A program made the translations under genes and the position numbers. A DNA stretch of 64,000 nucleotides, taken from assembly GCF_018636735.1 (NCBI RefSeq), contig NZ_CP045200.1:3052221-3116220 (forward strand). The letters run 5' to 3'. Positions 17,894-28,697 of the stretch are shown here, piece by piece. The notes beneath the pieces were generated by a model. The model made no database searches and was not told the origin of the DNA. It was given only the letters and a program-made list of their open reading frames with translations. Position 1 is the stretch's first letter. The number at the start of each line of letters is the position of its first letter. This DNA comes from Erythrobacter sp. 3-20A1M (GTDB lineage Bacteria; Pseudomonadota; Alphaproteobacteria; Sphingomonadales; Sphingomonadaceae).

Positions 17894-20215
17894 ATGCGGC
17901 AAAAGGAACTTCGCATTGCGCTCGTGTGCTATGGCGGGGTCAGCCTCGCCGTTTACATGCACGGCGTCACCAAGGAGGTCTGGCATCTCGCGCAGGCGAG
18001 CCGCGACCATCATTCGGGTGCTGACGCGGGCGGTGGCATTACGGGGGTCTATCGCGACCTGATCCGCCATTGCGAGGAACAGAGCGGCCTGCGCCTGCGC
18101 ATCCTGCCCGACATCCTGAGCGGCGCGAGTGCGGGCGGCATCAATGCCGTGTTTCTGTCCCAGGCGATCTTCGCCGGATATTCGCTCGACCCACTGACCG
18201 AACTCTGGCTCGAATCGGCCGACGTGGACCGGCTGTTCGCGGAAGAGGCACGCCCCGGCTGGCGCTTCGCCAAGTTCTGGGCGCAGCCGCTGGCGGAATA
18301 CGTCCTGCGCCGTCCCGGCAATGCGGTGTCGGAAAGCGTCGCGCCGGAAACCCGGTCCGAAGTGCGCGAGAAGGTCTCGCGCCTGATCCGCGGTCGCTGG
18401 TTCGCGCCGCCTTTCTCAGGCGCGGGCATGTCGCGGCTGATCTGGGATGCATTGCAAGCCATGGCGCAGGCAGACGCGGGCCCGCCCCTCCTCCCGCCCG
18501 GCCATCCGCTCGACCTCTATGTGACGACGACGGATTTTCGCGGCTATCTCGCCGAGTTGCGGCTCAACAGCCCGCCGGTGGTTCAGGAAAGCGAGCATCG
18601 TCTGCCAATTTCCTTCACCGCGGATACGCCCGCGATTCCAGGGATGGCCTTCGCCGATCCGCTCGAACTCACCTTCGCAGCGCGCGCCACCTCCAGCTTT
18701 CCCGGCGCCTTCCCCCCTCTGCGCGTCCCGGAGATCGACGCGTTGGCGAAATCGGAAGGGGCTGCGTGGCAAGGGCGCGACGCGTTCCTGCTTAGGATCA
18801 TGCCGACGCATTCTGCGGCCGGGGTGGCCGAAAGCGTGTCGCTGATCGATGGCTCGGTGCTGGTCAATCGCCCGTTCGAGGGCGCGATCGAGGCGCAGCG
18901 CGGCCGCCCGGCCCACCGGGAGGTGGATCGCCGCTTCGTCTATATCGATCCGCGCCCCGACCGGGTCGGTTCGCTGCGCGACGATCACACGAAGCCGGTG
19001 GGCTTCTTCGGTGCGATTTTCGGCTCGCTGTCTACCATTCCGCGCGAGCAGCCTATCCGCGACAATCTGGAGGCTCTGGCCGAGCAATCGCGCGAGGCGG
19101 AGCGCCTCGCCCGGATCACGCGCGGCCTGCGTCCGGAAGTTGAGGCGGCGATCGAGCGATTGTTCGGGCGTACGCTGTTCCTCGATAACCCCAATCCGCG
19201 CCGCCTGCGGAACTGGCGAAATCGCGCGCAACAGGCGGCGGCGGAGCGGGCGGGCTATGCTTTTCAGGCCTATGCCCAAGCGAAGTTCGATGGGATCGTA
19301 GAGCGGCTGGCGCGGCTGATCTGCGATGCGGCGGACGGGGCCGATGCACTCGATCCGGTGCTGGTGGGCGCGCGGCTTCGCATTGCGCTACAGGCCCGGG
19401 GTCTCGATACGCTGGCCGCGCCGGGTGGCGGTGCCAACGATGCCGCAATCGCATTCTTCCGCCAGCACGACCTTGATTTCCGCGTGCGGCGCCTGCGCAC
19501 GATCGCGCGGCGCCTGTCGCGCGAATGGGAAGCCGATCCCGAGATCGACGATGCCGCGCTCGACCATGCGCGGGAGCGCGTTTACGACATCCTCGCGCTC
19601 TATTTCGACCGCGAGGGCACCGCCCATCTGGGCGAGGATTTCCCGGCATTGGCCCAGGCCGTATTCACGGAGCCGGGGGCTGTGCTGGAACGCCTGGAGC
19701 AGCGCCATCTGCTGCCCTCGGTGGACGAACAGGCTGAGGCGCTGCTGGCCGAGGCGTTGCAGGCGATGCCGACCAATCTGCGCCGTCGGACGCTGCTGAC
19801 CTACCTTGGATTCCCTTTCTACGACGTCGCCACGCTGACCCTGATCGGGGGCGACGGGCAGCGCGAGCTCAATCCGGTAAAGGTCGACCGGATCAGCCCG
19901 GACGACGCGCGCTCGATCAGGCCGGGCGGAACCCGTTCGACGCTCCGTGGCATCGAATTCTACAATTTCGGTGCATTCTTCAGCCGGGCCTATCGGGAGA
20001 ACGACTACCTCTGGGGTCGTCTGCACGGGGCGGAGCGGCTAATCGACATCGTGTTGTCGACGATGGAGACCGACAAGGTGAAGGTGGATAGCAAAGCGTG
20101 GAAACGCCGCGCTTTCCTTGCCATCCTGGACGAGGAACGCGGTCGTCTGAGAGCCAATCCACGGCTGATTTCCACGATCGAAGCCGAGATCGAGGCACGC
20201 CTCGGCCCGGCCTAG
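17894..20215 (+). CDS. Patatin-like phospholipase family protein (long form)
   Basis: Predicted serine acyl hydrolase. The 773-residue protein opens MRQKELRIALVCYGGVSLAVYMHG, has the nucleophile elbow GASAGG (Ser79) and the catalytic Asp in LIDGSVLVNRPF (Asp319). After about residue 350 comes a long helical region without transmembrane segments, far larger than simple patatins (about 300 residues). ATG 17894 is preferred over an in-frame TTG at 17858, which would add an atypical N-terminus. The gene converges on dnaJ with only six bases between stops. Lipid substrate and the role of the C-terminal half are unknown. Confidence 0.88.
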   Translation: MRQKELRIALVCYGGVSLAVYMHGVTKEVWHLAQASRDHHSGADAGGGITGVYRDLIRHCEEQSGLRLRILPDILSGASAGGINAVFLSQAIFAGYSLDPLTELWLESADVDRLFAEEARPGWRFAKFWAQPLAEYVLRRPGNAVSESVAPETRSEVREKVSRLIRGRWFAPPFSGAGMSRLIWDALQAMAQADAGPPLLPPGHPLDLYVTTTDFRGYLAELRLNSPPVVQESEHRLPISFTADTPAIPGMAFADPLELTFAARATSSFPGAFPPLRVPEIDALAKSEGAAWQGRDAFLLRIMPTHSAAGVAESVSLIDGSVLVNRPFEGAIEAQRGRPAHREVDRRFVYIDPRPDRVGSLRDDHTKPVGFFGAIFGSLSTIPREQPIRDNLEALAEQSREAERLARITRGLRPEVEAAIERLFGRTLFLDNPNPRRLRNWRNRAQQAAAERAGYAFQAYAQAKFDGIVERLARLICDAADGADALDPVLVGARLRIALQARGLDTLAAPGGGANDAAIAFFRQHDLDFRVRRLRTIARRLSREWEADPEIDDAALDHARERVYDILALYFDREGTAHLGEDFPALAQAVFTEPGAVLERLEQRHLLPSVDEQAEALLAEALQAMPTNLRRRTLLTYLGFPFYDVATLTLIGGDGQRELNPVKVDRISPDDARSIRPGGTRSTLRGIEFYNFGAFFSRAYRENDYLWGRLHGAERLIDIVLSTMETDKVKVDSKAWKRRAFLAILDEERGRLRANPRLISTIEAEIEARLGPA

Positions 20216-20221
20216 CGCGCG

Positions 20222-21355
20222 TCAGGCGCCGAAGGCGCCCTTCAGCTTGTCGAAGAAGCCACGCGTTTCCGGGCATTCCTCGCCGGTCTCGGTCTCCGCG
20301 AACTGCTGCAATATATCCTTCTGCTCGCGGGTGAGCTTGGTCGGAGTCTCCACGACGATCTCCGCTACCAGATCGCCCCGCCCACGCCCTTGCAGAACCG
20401 GCATGCCCGCTCCGCGCTTGCGCAGCTGGCGACCCGATTGAATGCCGGCGGGAATGGAAATCTCGTTGGTCGATCCGTCCAGATCGGGAATCGTCACCGT
20501 TCCGCCAAGGGCCGCCGTGGTGAAACTGACCGGAACGCGAGCGAGGAGGTTCGTACCCTCGCGCTGGAATACTCCGTGCGCACGGACGTGAATGAAGATG
20601 TAGAGGTCGCCAGGCGGCGCGCCGCGAGGCCCGGCCTCGCCCTTGCCGGACAAGCGGATGCGCGTGCCGGTATCGACGCCCGGCGGGACCTCGACCGTGA
20701 TAGCCTGCTCGCGATCCACACGGCCCTCGCCCCGGCAGTCGTGGCAAGGTTCCTCAAGCACTTCGCCGCGACCGTTGCAATTGGGACAGGGCCGCTCGAC
20801 CACGAACAGCCCCTGCTGCGCGCGCACCTTGCCGAAACCCTTGCACAGATTGCAGCCACGCGTGCCGGTGCCCGGTGCCGCACCCGATCCGTCACAGGTC
20901 TCGCAGGTCTGCGACACCTCGATCTCGATCTGCGTATCCTTCCCGTGGAACGCCTCTTCGAGCGTAATTTCCATATCGTAGCGCAGGTCCGCACCGCGGC
21001 GCGGCTGCTGCCGCCCACCGCCACCTCCGAACGCGCTGCCGAAGATGGTTTCGAAAATGTCGCCGATATCGGCGAAGTCTGCGCCGGCGCGACCGCCGCC
21101 GAAGCCGCCACCGGGTCCGCCCTGCTGGAAGGCTGCATGGCCATACTGGTCGTAAGCGGCGCGCTTCTGCGGGTCCTTCAGTACCTCGTAGGCTGCGCTG
21201 CACGCCTTGAACTGCGCCTCCGCCTCGGCATCTCCCGGATTGCGGTCCGGATGATACTTCATCGCCATCTTGCGATAGGCGGATTTGATCGTGCCGCCGT
21301 CCGCATCGCGCGTGACGCCCAGCAATTCGTAGAAATCGTATTCGGTTGCCGACAT
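20222..21355 (-). CDS. dnaJ: Chaperone DnaJ (Hsp40)
   Basis: Co-chaperone stimulating DnaK ATPase. The 377-residue protein has an N-terminal J domain with the HPD motif (MKYHPDRNPGD, about 33-42), a Gly-rich linker (GGPGGGFGGGRAG), four zinc-binding CxxCxGxG repeats (CETCDGSG, CNLCKGFG, CPNCNGRG, CHDCRGEG) and the C-terminal substrate-binding domain. It follows dnaK by 95 bases on the same strand. Confidence 0.97.
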   Translation of the reverse strand: MSATEYDFYELLGVTRDADGGTIKSAYRKMAMKYHPDRNPGDAEAEAQFKACSAAYEVLKDPQKRAAYDQYGHAAFQQGGPGGGFGGGRAGADFADIGDIFETIFGSAFGGGGGRQQPRRGADLRYDMEITLEEAFHGKDTQIEIEVSQTCETCDGSGAAPGTGTRGCNLCKGFGKVRAQQGLFVVERPCPNCNGRGEVLEEPCHDCRGEGRVDREQAITVEVPPGVDTGTRIRLSGKGEAGPRGAPPGDLYIFIHVRAHGVFQREGTNLLARVPVSFTTAALGGTVTIPDLDGSTNEISIPAGIQSGRQLRKRGAGMPVLQGRGRGDLVAEIVVETPTKLTREQKDILQQFAETETGEECPETRGFFDKLKGAFGA

Positions 21356-21450
21356 GGTGCCTTCCCGTCCGTCAAAAACCTGACCGCCACCGATGCCCTA
21401 CCTTTTCAGGCAGCGGGCACCGGTGGCGGCGATGGTTCTCACCAGAACTG

Positions 21451-23385
<1,935 letters not shown>

Positions 23386-23477
23386 TATTTCCCTATCCTG
23401 TTTCAGTTGTTTGGACGCTGCACATTCGCTTTCCCGCTAGCGGCAAAAGGCACTCGGCAGCTCGATTGACCACGGCG

Positions 23478-23505
23478 ATATAGGTGCGCTTGCGCTTGGC
23501 ACAAG
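23478..23505 (-). promoter_or_regulatory. Sigma-32-type heat-shock promoter of dnaK
   Basis: On the minus strand CTTG (23505-23502) is followed after exactly 17 bases by CCTATAT (23484-23478), matching the alphaproteobacterial RpoH pattern CTTG-N17-CYTATNT. Transcription from it would give a leader of about 85 bases before the dnaK ATG at 23385. I see no CIRCE inverted repeat here, so HrcA control of dnaK is not supported. Confidence 0.7.
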
Positions 23506-23555
23506 GGAAGAGGATCGCTAGAAATCCGGCCCAGGACGAGGAGGATATATCCGAT

Positions 23556-24026
23556 ATGAGCAGACAGATTTTCGCCGCCGCCGCACTGGTTCTGGCCGTT
23601 CCGACCCTGGCCGCCTGCGGGGGCGATGCGCCGACCGAGGAAGCCGGAGTCCCCGGCGTCACGGTCAGCAATGCTCGCATGGTACTCGCGCCGGTGGCCG
23701 GCAATCCGGCCGCGATCTATTTCGACCTGTCCTATGACAGCGACCGACCGCTCGCGCTCAGTCGCGCGTCGGTGAAGGGTGCCGAAAGCGCGGTCATCCA
23801 TAAATACGGCATGTGGAACGAGCAGGAGCAAATGGTCGAGGCGAGCCGCATGACCCTGAACAAGGGGGAGACGGTGAAGTTCGAGCCCGGCGGCCTCCAC
23901 GTCATGGCGATGAACCCGTCGCCCGAACTCAAGGCGGGCGGATCGACCGACATGACGCTGCACTTCTCCGGCGGAAAGGAAGAGGTGGTACCCGTGACGA
24001 TCCAGGCCGCGGGCGAGGATCGCTAG
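23556..24026 (+). CDS. Copper chaperone PCu(A)C-family lipoprotein
   Basis: Periplasmic copper carrier thought to supply cytochrome c oxidase. The 156-residue product has a lipoprotein signal (ALVLAVPTLAACGG, lipobox Cys) and the PCuAC-type core with the metal ligands HKYGM, 'EQEQM' and GLHVMAM in the expected order (H-x-M ... H-x-M). ATG 23556 has GAGGAG upstream; an in-frame start at 23484 would precede the signal peptide. Three genes follow closely in an apparent operon. The start of the gene is head-to-head with dnaK. Confidence 0.88.
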   Translation: MSRQIFAAAALVLAVPTLAACGGDAPTEEAGVPGVTVSNARMVLAPVAGNPAAIYFDLSYDSDRPLALSRASVKGAESAVIHKYGMWNEQEQMVEASRMTLNKGETVKFEPGGLHVMAMNPSPELKAGGSTDMTLHFSGGKEEVVPVTIQAAGEDR

Positions 24027-24046
24027 GATTGACCGGAGATGGCGGC

Positions 24047-24556
24047 GTGGCGGGGGTATCGAGCGATGCGCCCGCCTGCCCCGTGGGCGGGGAGCGATCC
24101 CTCACCGAGGGAGAAATCGCGCTCGCCCGCACGATTTTCGGCGATGCGATCGATTACCGCCCGGTCACCATACGGCGGCGGAAGTGGTTCCCCTTCCAGC
24201 CGCGTGAGATCATCATGGCCCCGCGCGGGCACCTGCATTTCCACCCGCGCGGGCACGTCTATTGCGACGACTTCGCCGCCGCCGACTGGCGTTCGCAGGG
24301 CCTCTTCATTCACGAGATGACGCATGTGTGGCAGAGCCAACAGCACGGCAGCTGGTACCTGCCGCTGCATCGCCACCCGTGGTGCCGGTACGATTACGCA
24401 CTCAAGCCCGGCTGGGCGCTGGAGCGCTATGGTATCGAGCAGCAGGCGGAGATCGTGAAGCACGCCTTCTGGCTGCGCCGCGGAATGAAACTGGCGGGGG
24501 TGGAGAGCGCCGCGGCCTATGATGTGCTTGTTCGGTTCAAGGGAGCGAGCGGATGA
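24047..24556 (+). CDS. HExxH-motif protein ('vgr-related'), function unknown
   Basis: About 169 residues. The centre reads GLFIHEMTHVWQSQQHG, an HExxH zinc-binding motif of the metalloprotease type with a downstream Glu/His-rich region (WALERYGIEQQAEIVKHAFW) that could supply a third ligand. I recall similar sphingomonad proteins labelled 'vgr related' without functional data. No signal peptide is evident. GTG 24047 has GGAG at eight bases upstream; TTG 24029, immediately after the PCuAC stop, is the alternative. The stop overlaps the next gene as ATGA, so the three genes are probably co-translated. Confidence 0.65.
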   Translation: MAGVSSDAPACPVGGERSLTEGEIALARTIFGDAIDYRPVTIRRRKWFPFQPREIIMAPRGHLHFHPRGHVYCDDFAAADWRSQGLFIHEMTHVWQSQQHGSWYLPLHRHPWCRYDYALKPGWALERYGIEQQAEIVKHAFWLRRGMKLAGVESAAAYDVLVRFKGASG

Positions 24557-25134
24557 CCGATTTCGAGTTTATCTTCGCGCTTTATTCCCTGCTGCTCGGG
24601 CTGTCGCTGGTGGAACTGCTCGGCGGACTGGGGCGCGCGCTGGAATACGAATTCTCGCGCGATGCCGCGGGTGAGGAAGCGGGTTTCTCGATCGGTTGGC
24701 TCACACCGCTGCTGGCAGTGTTCGTCTTGCTCGACCTCATGTCGTTCTGGGCCTTCGCCTGGGTCGCGCGCGATCATATCGAGGTGTCGACCCATGCGCT
24801 GTTGGCGGTGGTGCTGTTCGCCAGCGCCTATTACCTCGCAGCGCGCATGGTCTTTCCGAGCGACCCGGCACGCTTTGCGCAACTCGATACGCATTATTTC
24901 CGTGTCAGTCGGCTGATTTTCGGCATTCTCCTAGCGCTCGTGGTCGCGCAGTGGATCTACCTGCTCAGCATCCCCACCATCCGCGCCAACCTGATTACGC
25001 CCGTCAGCGTTTCCATGACGGCCCTGTTCGTGGGATTGATGTGCGCCGCGATGATCCTGCGCCGTCGTAGCGCGCAAGCAGTGCTGCTGGTGGCGCTGAT
25101 CGCGCGTTACCTGATATTGTACGTGATCGCCTGA
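24553..25134 (+). CDS. Integral membrane protein of unknown function
   Basis: 193 residues with five or six hydrophobic helices (for example FIFALYSLLLGLSLVELL, LTPLLAVFVLLDLMSFWAF, ALLAVVLFASAYYLA, LIFGILLALVVAQWIYLL, VSMTALFVGLMCAAMI). I do not recognise a family. It overlaps the HExxH gene by four bases and is followed by a strong hairpin terminator. Confidence 0.75.
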   Translation: MTDFEFIFALYSLLLGLSLVELLGGLGRALEYEFSRDAAGEEAGFSIGWLTPLLAVFVLLDLMSFWAFAWVARDHIEVSTHALLAVVLFASAYYLAARMVFPSDPARFAQLDTHYFRVSRLIFGILLALVVAQWIYLLSIPTIRANLITPVSVSMTALFVGLMCAAMILRRRSAQAVLLVALIARYLILYVIA

Positions 25135-25147
25135 GCTCGAACGCAGA

Positions 25148-25175
25148 AAGGGCCGCCTCTTTCGAGACGGCCCTT
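25148..25175. terminator. Bidirectional Rho-independent terminator
   Basis: Stem AAGGGCCG (25148-25155) pairs with CGGCCCTT (25168-25175), with a 12-base loop, between convergent genes ending at 25134 (+) and 25198 (-). A/T ends flank the stem on both strands. Confidence 0.7.
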
Positions 25176-25197
25176 CCCCGATAGTCGCAGATTCCGA

Positions 25198-25491
25198 TCA
25201 GCGGCGCGGATCGGCCGGATAGCCGCGCGTGCCGAAGCAATCGTCATCGAGATAACCGTTGCGGTCGTAACCGTCGCAGCCATCGTTCTTGTCGACAAAA
25301 TACCCGGCCAGCCCGCCTGCTGCCGCGCCCGCGAGCGCATATTTGACGATATCGCCGCCCGTCACCGCCGCCACGGCCGCACCCAGCGCGCCGCCGCCCG
25401 CCGCACCTTCCGCCGCATAGTTTTCGGCGCAAGCGCTCAGCGAAACCGCGGAAAGAAGGGCGACCGGCGCGATTAGAAGTCGGGATTTCAT
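25198..25491 (-). CDS. Small glycine-zipper lipoprotein
   Basis: 97 residues. A lipoprotein signal peptide (LLIAPVALLSAVSLSACAEN, lipobox Cys) is followed by a Gly/Ala-rich segment 'AAGGGALGAAVAAVTGGD...ALAGAAAGGLAGYFV' of the glycine-zipper type seen in outer-membrane-associated proteins, then an acidic Cys-containing tail (DKNDGCDGYDRNGYLDDDCFG). ATG 25491 is preferred over 25506. It follows grpE by 76 bases. Precise role unknown. Confidence 0.75.
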   Translation of the reverse strand: MKSRLLIAPVALLSAVSLSACAENYAAEGAAGGGALGAAVAAVTGGDIVKYALAGAAAGGLAGYFVDKNDGCDGYDRNGYLDDDCFGTRGYPADPRR

Positions 25492-25567
25492 TTGTATGCT
25501 CCTCATGTCTTATCCACCTGCGCATCTCAGCGATGTCTGAGGAGAAACGTTCCCGCCCGTGCGGCGA

Positions 25568-26170
25568 TCAGCCCGGTTTCTTAGCCACACCGACCAGCGC
25601 AGGGCGGAGCAGACGGTCGCGGATGGTGTAGCCAGCCTGCATTTCCTGCACGACCGTGCCGGGTTCCGCATCGTCCGACGGAATCTCCAGCATGGCCTGA
25701 TGGAGATTGGGGTCGAGCGGTAGGCCCATGGCCGCAATCCGCGTGACACCATGCTGGCCGAAAACCTTATCGAGCTCGCGCCGGGTCGCTTCGATCCCGG
25801 CGACCAGACCCTTGAACTTGTCGTCCTCGCGCAGTTCCTCGGGGATCGAGTCGACCGCACGGGCGAGGTTGTCCGACACCGACAGGATGTCGCGGGCAAA
25901 TCCAGTGGCGGCGTAGGCGCGCGCATCGGCGACATCCTTCTCCAGCCGGCGGCGCACGTTTTGCGTTTCCGCGCGAGCATACAGGACTTCCTGCTTCGAC
26001 GCGTCGAGGTCGTTCTTCAAGGCAGCCAGCGCGTCGGACAGATCGCCCGCTCCCGCTTCCGCCGTCTCGTCATCGCCATCATCCAGCATGCTTTTCGGCA
26101 CGCCCTTCAGTTCCTTCTCCACCTCGGGATCGACCTGCTTCTCGTTCTTCGCCGTATCGCTATCGCTCAT
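25568..26170 (-). CDS. grpE: Nucleotide exchange factor GrpE
   Basis: Releases ADP from DnaK. The 200-residue protein has an acidic N-terminus, a long coiled coil (ALAALKNDLDASKQEVLYARAETQNVRRRLEKD in parts) and the C-terminal beta domain with 'VSDNLARAVDSIP', 'FGQHGVTRIAAMG' and 'MQAGYTIRDRLLRPALVGVAKKP'. It lies 24 bases after the hrcA frame, the classic hrcA-grpE pairing. Confidence 0.95.
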   Translation of the reverse strand: MSDSDTAKNEKQVDPEVEKELKGVPKSMLDDGDDETAEAGAGDLSDALAALKNDLDASKQEVLYARAETQNVRRRLEKDVADARAYAATGFARDILSVSDNLARAVDSIPEELREDDKFKGLVAGIEATRRELDKVFGQHGVTRIAAMGLPLDPNLHQAMLEIPSDDAEPGTVVQEMQAGYTIRDRLLRPALVGVAKKPG

Positions 26171-26194
26171 CGTTTCGCGCTTTTCTTTCTGTTT

Positions 26195-27237
26195 CTATCC
26201 GAAGAGTTTGCCCAGGGATCGGGCGGTGAAATCCACCATGGGAACGACACGCGCGTAATTCAACCGCGTCGGCCCTATCACGCCCAGCACGCCGACCACC
26301 CTTCCCTCGCGATCGCGATAGGGAGAAGCGACCACTGAAGAGCCGGAAAGCGCGAACAGCCGGTTCTCGCTTCCGATGAATATGCGCGCCGCCTCGGCAT
26401 CGCGGGCACGTTCCAGCAAATCGGCGACAGACTGCTTGTTCTCGAGGTCGTCCAGAAGCGATCGCACCCGGTCGAGATCGGTCAGCGCAGCCTCGTCGAG
26501 CAGTTTCGATTGCCCGCGCACGATCAGCACCGGGCGCTGCGCCGCGTCCTCGCTCCACATGGCCAGGCCCCGTTGCACGAGGTTGCGGCTCGCCTCGTCC
26601 AGTTCGGTGCGACCCGATGCCAGTTCGGCGCGCATCGCGGCGGACGCTTCGGCGAGAGTACGTCCCGAAAGGCGTGCGCTGATATAATTAGCCGCCTGCT
26701 CCAGCGCGGTCGGCGAAAGCCCCGCCCCCAGTTCCACTACACGGTTCTCGATCCCGCCATCCTCGGCCACCACCACCGCCAGCGCGCGGCCCTGCCCGAG
26801 ATCGACCAGGCTGAATTGCGACAGGCGCTGCTCCCGGGTAGGCACCATGACCATACCCGCAGCGCCCGAAATGTCGGAAAGGAGAGCACTTGTGCGCTCC
26901 AGCGCTTCCTCGATCGGCCCGCCCTCGCCCAGCCGCTCCTTCACCGCCCGGCGTTCTTCGGCCGTCGGTTCGGCCACCTGCATCATCCCGTCGACGAACA
27001 GGCGCAGCCCGCTATCCGTCGGCATCCGGCCCGCGCTGGTGTGCGGCGCGGCGAGCAGGCCTAGGCTTTCGAGATCGGCCAGCACGGAGCGGATCGAGGC
27101 GGGCGATAGGTCGAGCGCCCCGCCCTCGCCAAGGTCTTCGACCCGACCGGCTGACCGCTGTCGAGATAGCCCTCCACCACGAGGCGGAAGATCGCACGCA
27201 TCCGCTCTGTCATTTCGCTGATCGGGGGTGAAGCCAT
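26195..27237 (-). pseudogene. hrcA: hrcA, heat-inducible transcription repressor, with an apparent single-base frameshift
   Basis: HrcA normally represses heat-shock genes by binding CIRCE. The N-terminus reads MASPPISEMTERMRAIFRLV...SGQPVGSKTLA from ATG 27237 in one frame. From about 27126 the match continues in another frame as EGGALDLSPASIRSVLADLE and runs intact to 26195. Adding one G (GCGGAG instead of GCGAG) near 27126/27127 restores a full-length protein of about 347 residues. As given, translation from the native ATG would run into an unrelated frame after about 38 residues. This is either a real mutation or a base-call error. No CIRCE element is visible in the window. Confidence 0.85.
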
Positions 27238-27347
27238 GCCCCATCATCTAGCGCGCGTTCGGCTACACGCAAATTTAGAACCGCCTGCGCTTGCCGCGCC
27301 CCCCCAATCTCCTCTAGCGCGCGTGCGAGAGAACAGGAGATTACCCA

Positions 27348-28061
27348 ATGCGACCTTCCGGCCGTGCGCCCGACGAGATGCGCCCCATCACCATCGAAAC
27401 CGGCTACACCAAGCATGCAGAGGGGTCGTGCCTGATTTCCTTCGGCGACACGAAGGTGCTGTGCACTGCGAGCATCGAAGAACGCATTCCGCCATGGCTG
27501 CGCGGCAAGGGCGAAGGCTGGGTCACCGGCGAGTACTCGATGCTGCCGCGTGCGACCCACACCCGCGGTCAACGCGAGGCGGCGCGCGGCAAGCAAGGAG
27601 GGCGCACCCAGGAAATCCAGCGGCTGATCGGTCGCTCCTTGCGTGCCGTGGTGGACATGAAGAAGCTCGGCGAGCGGCAGATCACCCTCGATTGCGACGT
27701 GATCCAGGCCGATGGCGGCACCCGCACCGCCTCGATCTCCGGTGCCTGGGTCGCCCTGCGGCTCGCGGTGAACGGGCTGATGAAGCAGGGCCTGATCGTG
27801 AACGATCCGATCTCGGCCAGGATCGCGGCGGTTTCCTGCGGCATCTACAAGGGCACGCCGGTGCTCGACCTCGATTACGACGAGGATTCCAGCGCCGATG
27901 CGGACGCCAATTTCGTGCTGATCGAAGGTGGGCAGATCGCGGAGGTTCAGGCCACCGCAGAGGGCGCGACCTATGACGAGGAAGGCCTCCTGCGGCTGTT
28001 ACGCCTCGCCCGCACCGGGTGCGACGAGATCTTCAAGGCACAGGACGCGGCCGTCCGGTGA
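27348..28061 (+). CDS. rph: Ribonuclease PH
   Basis: Phosphorolytic exoribonuclease trimming tRNA 3' ends. The 237-residue protein opens [20 protein letters not shown] and contains '[19 protein letters not shown]' and '[17 protein letters not shown]', with the phosphate-binding region, '[16 protein letters not shown]' and '[18 protein letters not shown]', all typical. The stop overlaps the rdgB start as GTGA. Confidence 0.97.
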   Translation: MRPSGRAPDEMRPITIETGYTKHAEGSCLISFGDTKVLCTASIEERIPPWLRGKGEGWVTGEYSMLPRATHTRGQREAARGKQGGRTQEIQRLIGRSLRAVVDMKKLGERQITLDCDVIQADGGTRTASISGAWVALRLAVNGLMKQGLIVNDPISARIAAVSCGIYKGTPVLDLDYDEDSSADADANFVLIEGGQIAEVQATAEGATYDEEGLLRLLRLARTGCDEIFKAQDAAVR

Positions 28062-28687
28062 CACAACGTATCGGCTCGGGCAAGCTCGTCATCGCGACGC
28101 ACAATGCGGGGAAGCTGAAAGAGATTTCGGCTCTCCTCGCTCCCTATGGCATCGAATGCTTGAGTGTAGGCTCGCTGGGACTGCCCGAGCCGGCGGAGAC
28201 GGGCACCACCTTCATGGAGAACGCGCTTCTCAAGGCGCGCGCTGCGGCGGAAGGATCGGGGATCGTCTCGCTCGCCGACGACAGTGGCCTCTCGGTGGCG
28301 GCGCTCGATGGCCGTCCCGGTGTGTATACTGCCGACTGGGCCGAGCGGCAGTGGTTCGAAGGCGAACCGGGCCGGGACTGGTACATGGCGATGGGCAAGG
28401 TCGAGGGAATGCTCCGCGAGCGCGGCCCGGATATCGATCGCAGCGCGGCCTTCCACTGTGTCCTCGCCATTGCATGGCCAGACGGCGAGCACGTGGTATA
28501 CGAAGGCACTTGCCCAGGTTCGCTGACTTGGCCACCGCGCGGCGAAATGGGCTTCGGCTACGACCCCGTCTTCGTCCCCGAAGGTCGCGACATGACCTTT
28601 GCCGAGATCGATCCGGACGAGAAACATGCGATAAGCCACCGCGCCGATGCCTTCGCCAAGCTGGTCGCGGAGCAATTCGACAGCTAG
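28058..28687 (+). CDS. rdgB: Non-canonical purine NTP pyrophosphatase (RdgB/HAM1)
   Basis: Hydrolyses dITP/XTP to keep deaminated purines out of DNA. The 209-residue protein starts at GTG 28058, overlapping the rph stop. Motifs: '[14 protein letters not shown]' (nucleotide-binding S/T-x-N-x-x-K), '[14 protein letters not shown]', '[24 protein letters not shown]' and '[14 protein letters not shown]', then '[14 protein letters not shown]'. Confidence 0.95.
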   Translation: MTQRIGSGKLVIATHNAGKLKEISALLAPYGIECLSVGSLGLPEPAETGTTFMENALLKARAAAEGSGIVSLADDSGLSVAALDGRPGVYTADWAERQWFEGEPGRDWYMAMGKVEGMLRERGPDIDRSAAFHCVLAIAWPDGEHVVYEGTCPGSLTWPPRGEMGFGYDPVFVPEGRDMTFAEIDPDEKHAISHRADAFAKLVAEQFDS

Positions 28688-28697
28688 GATCGCCCGC

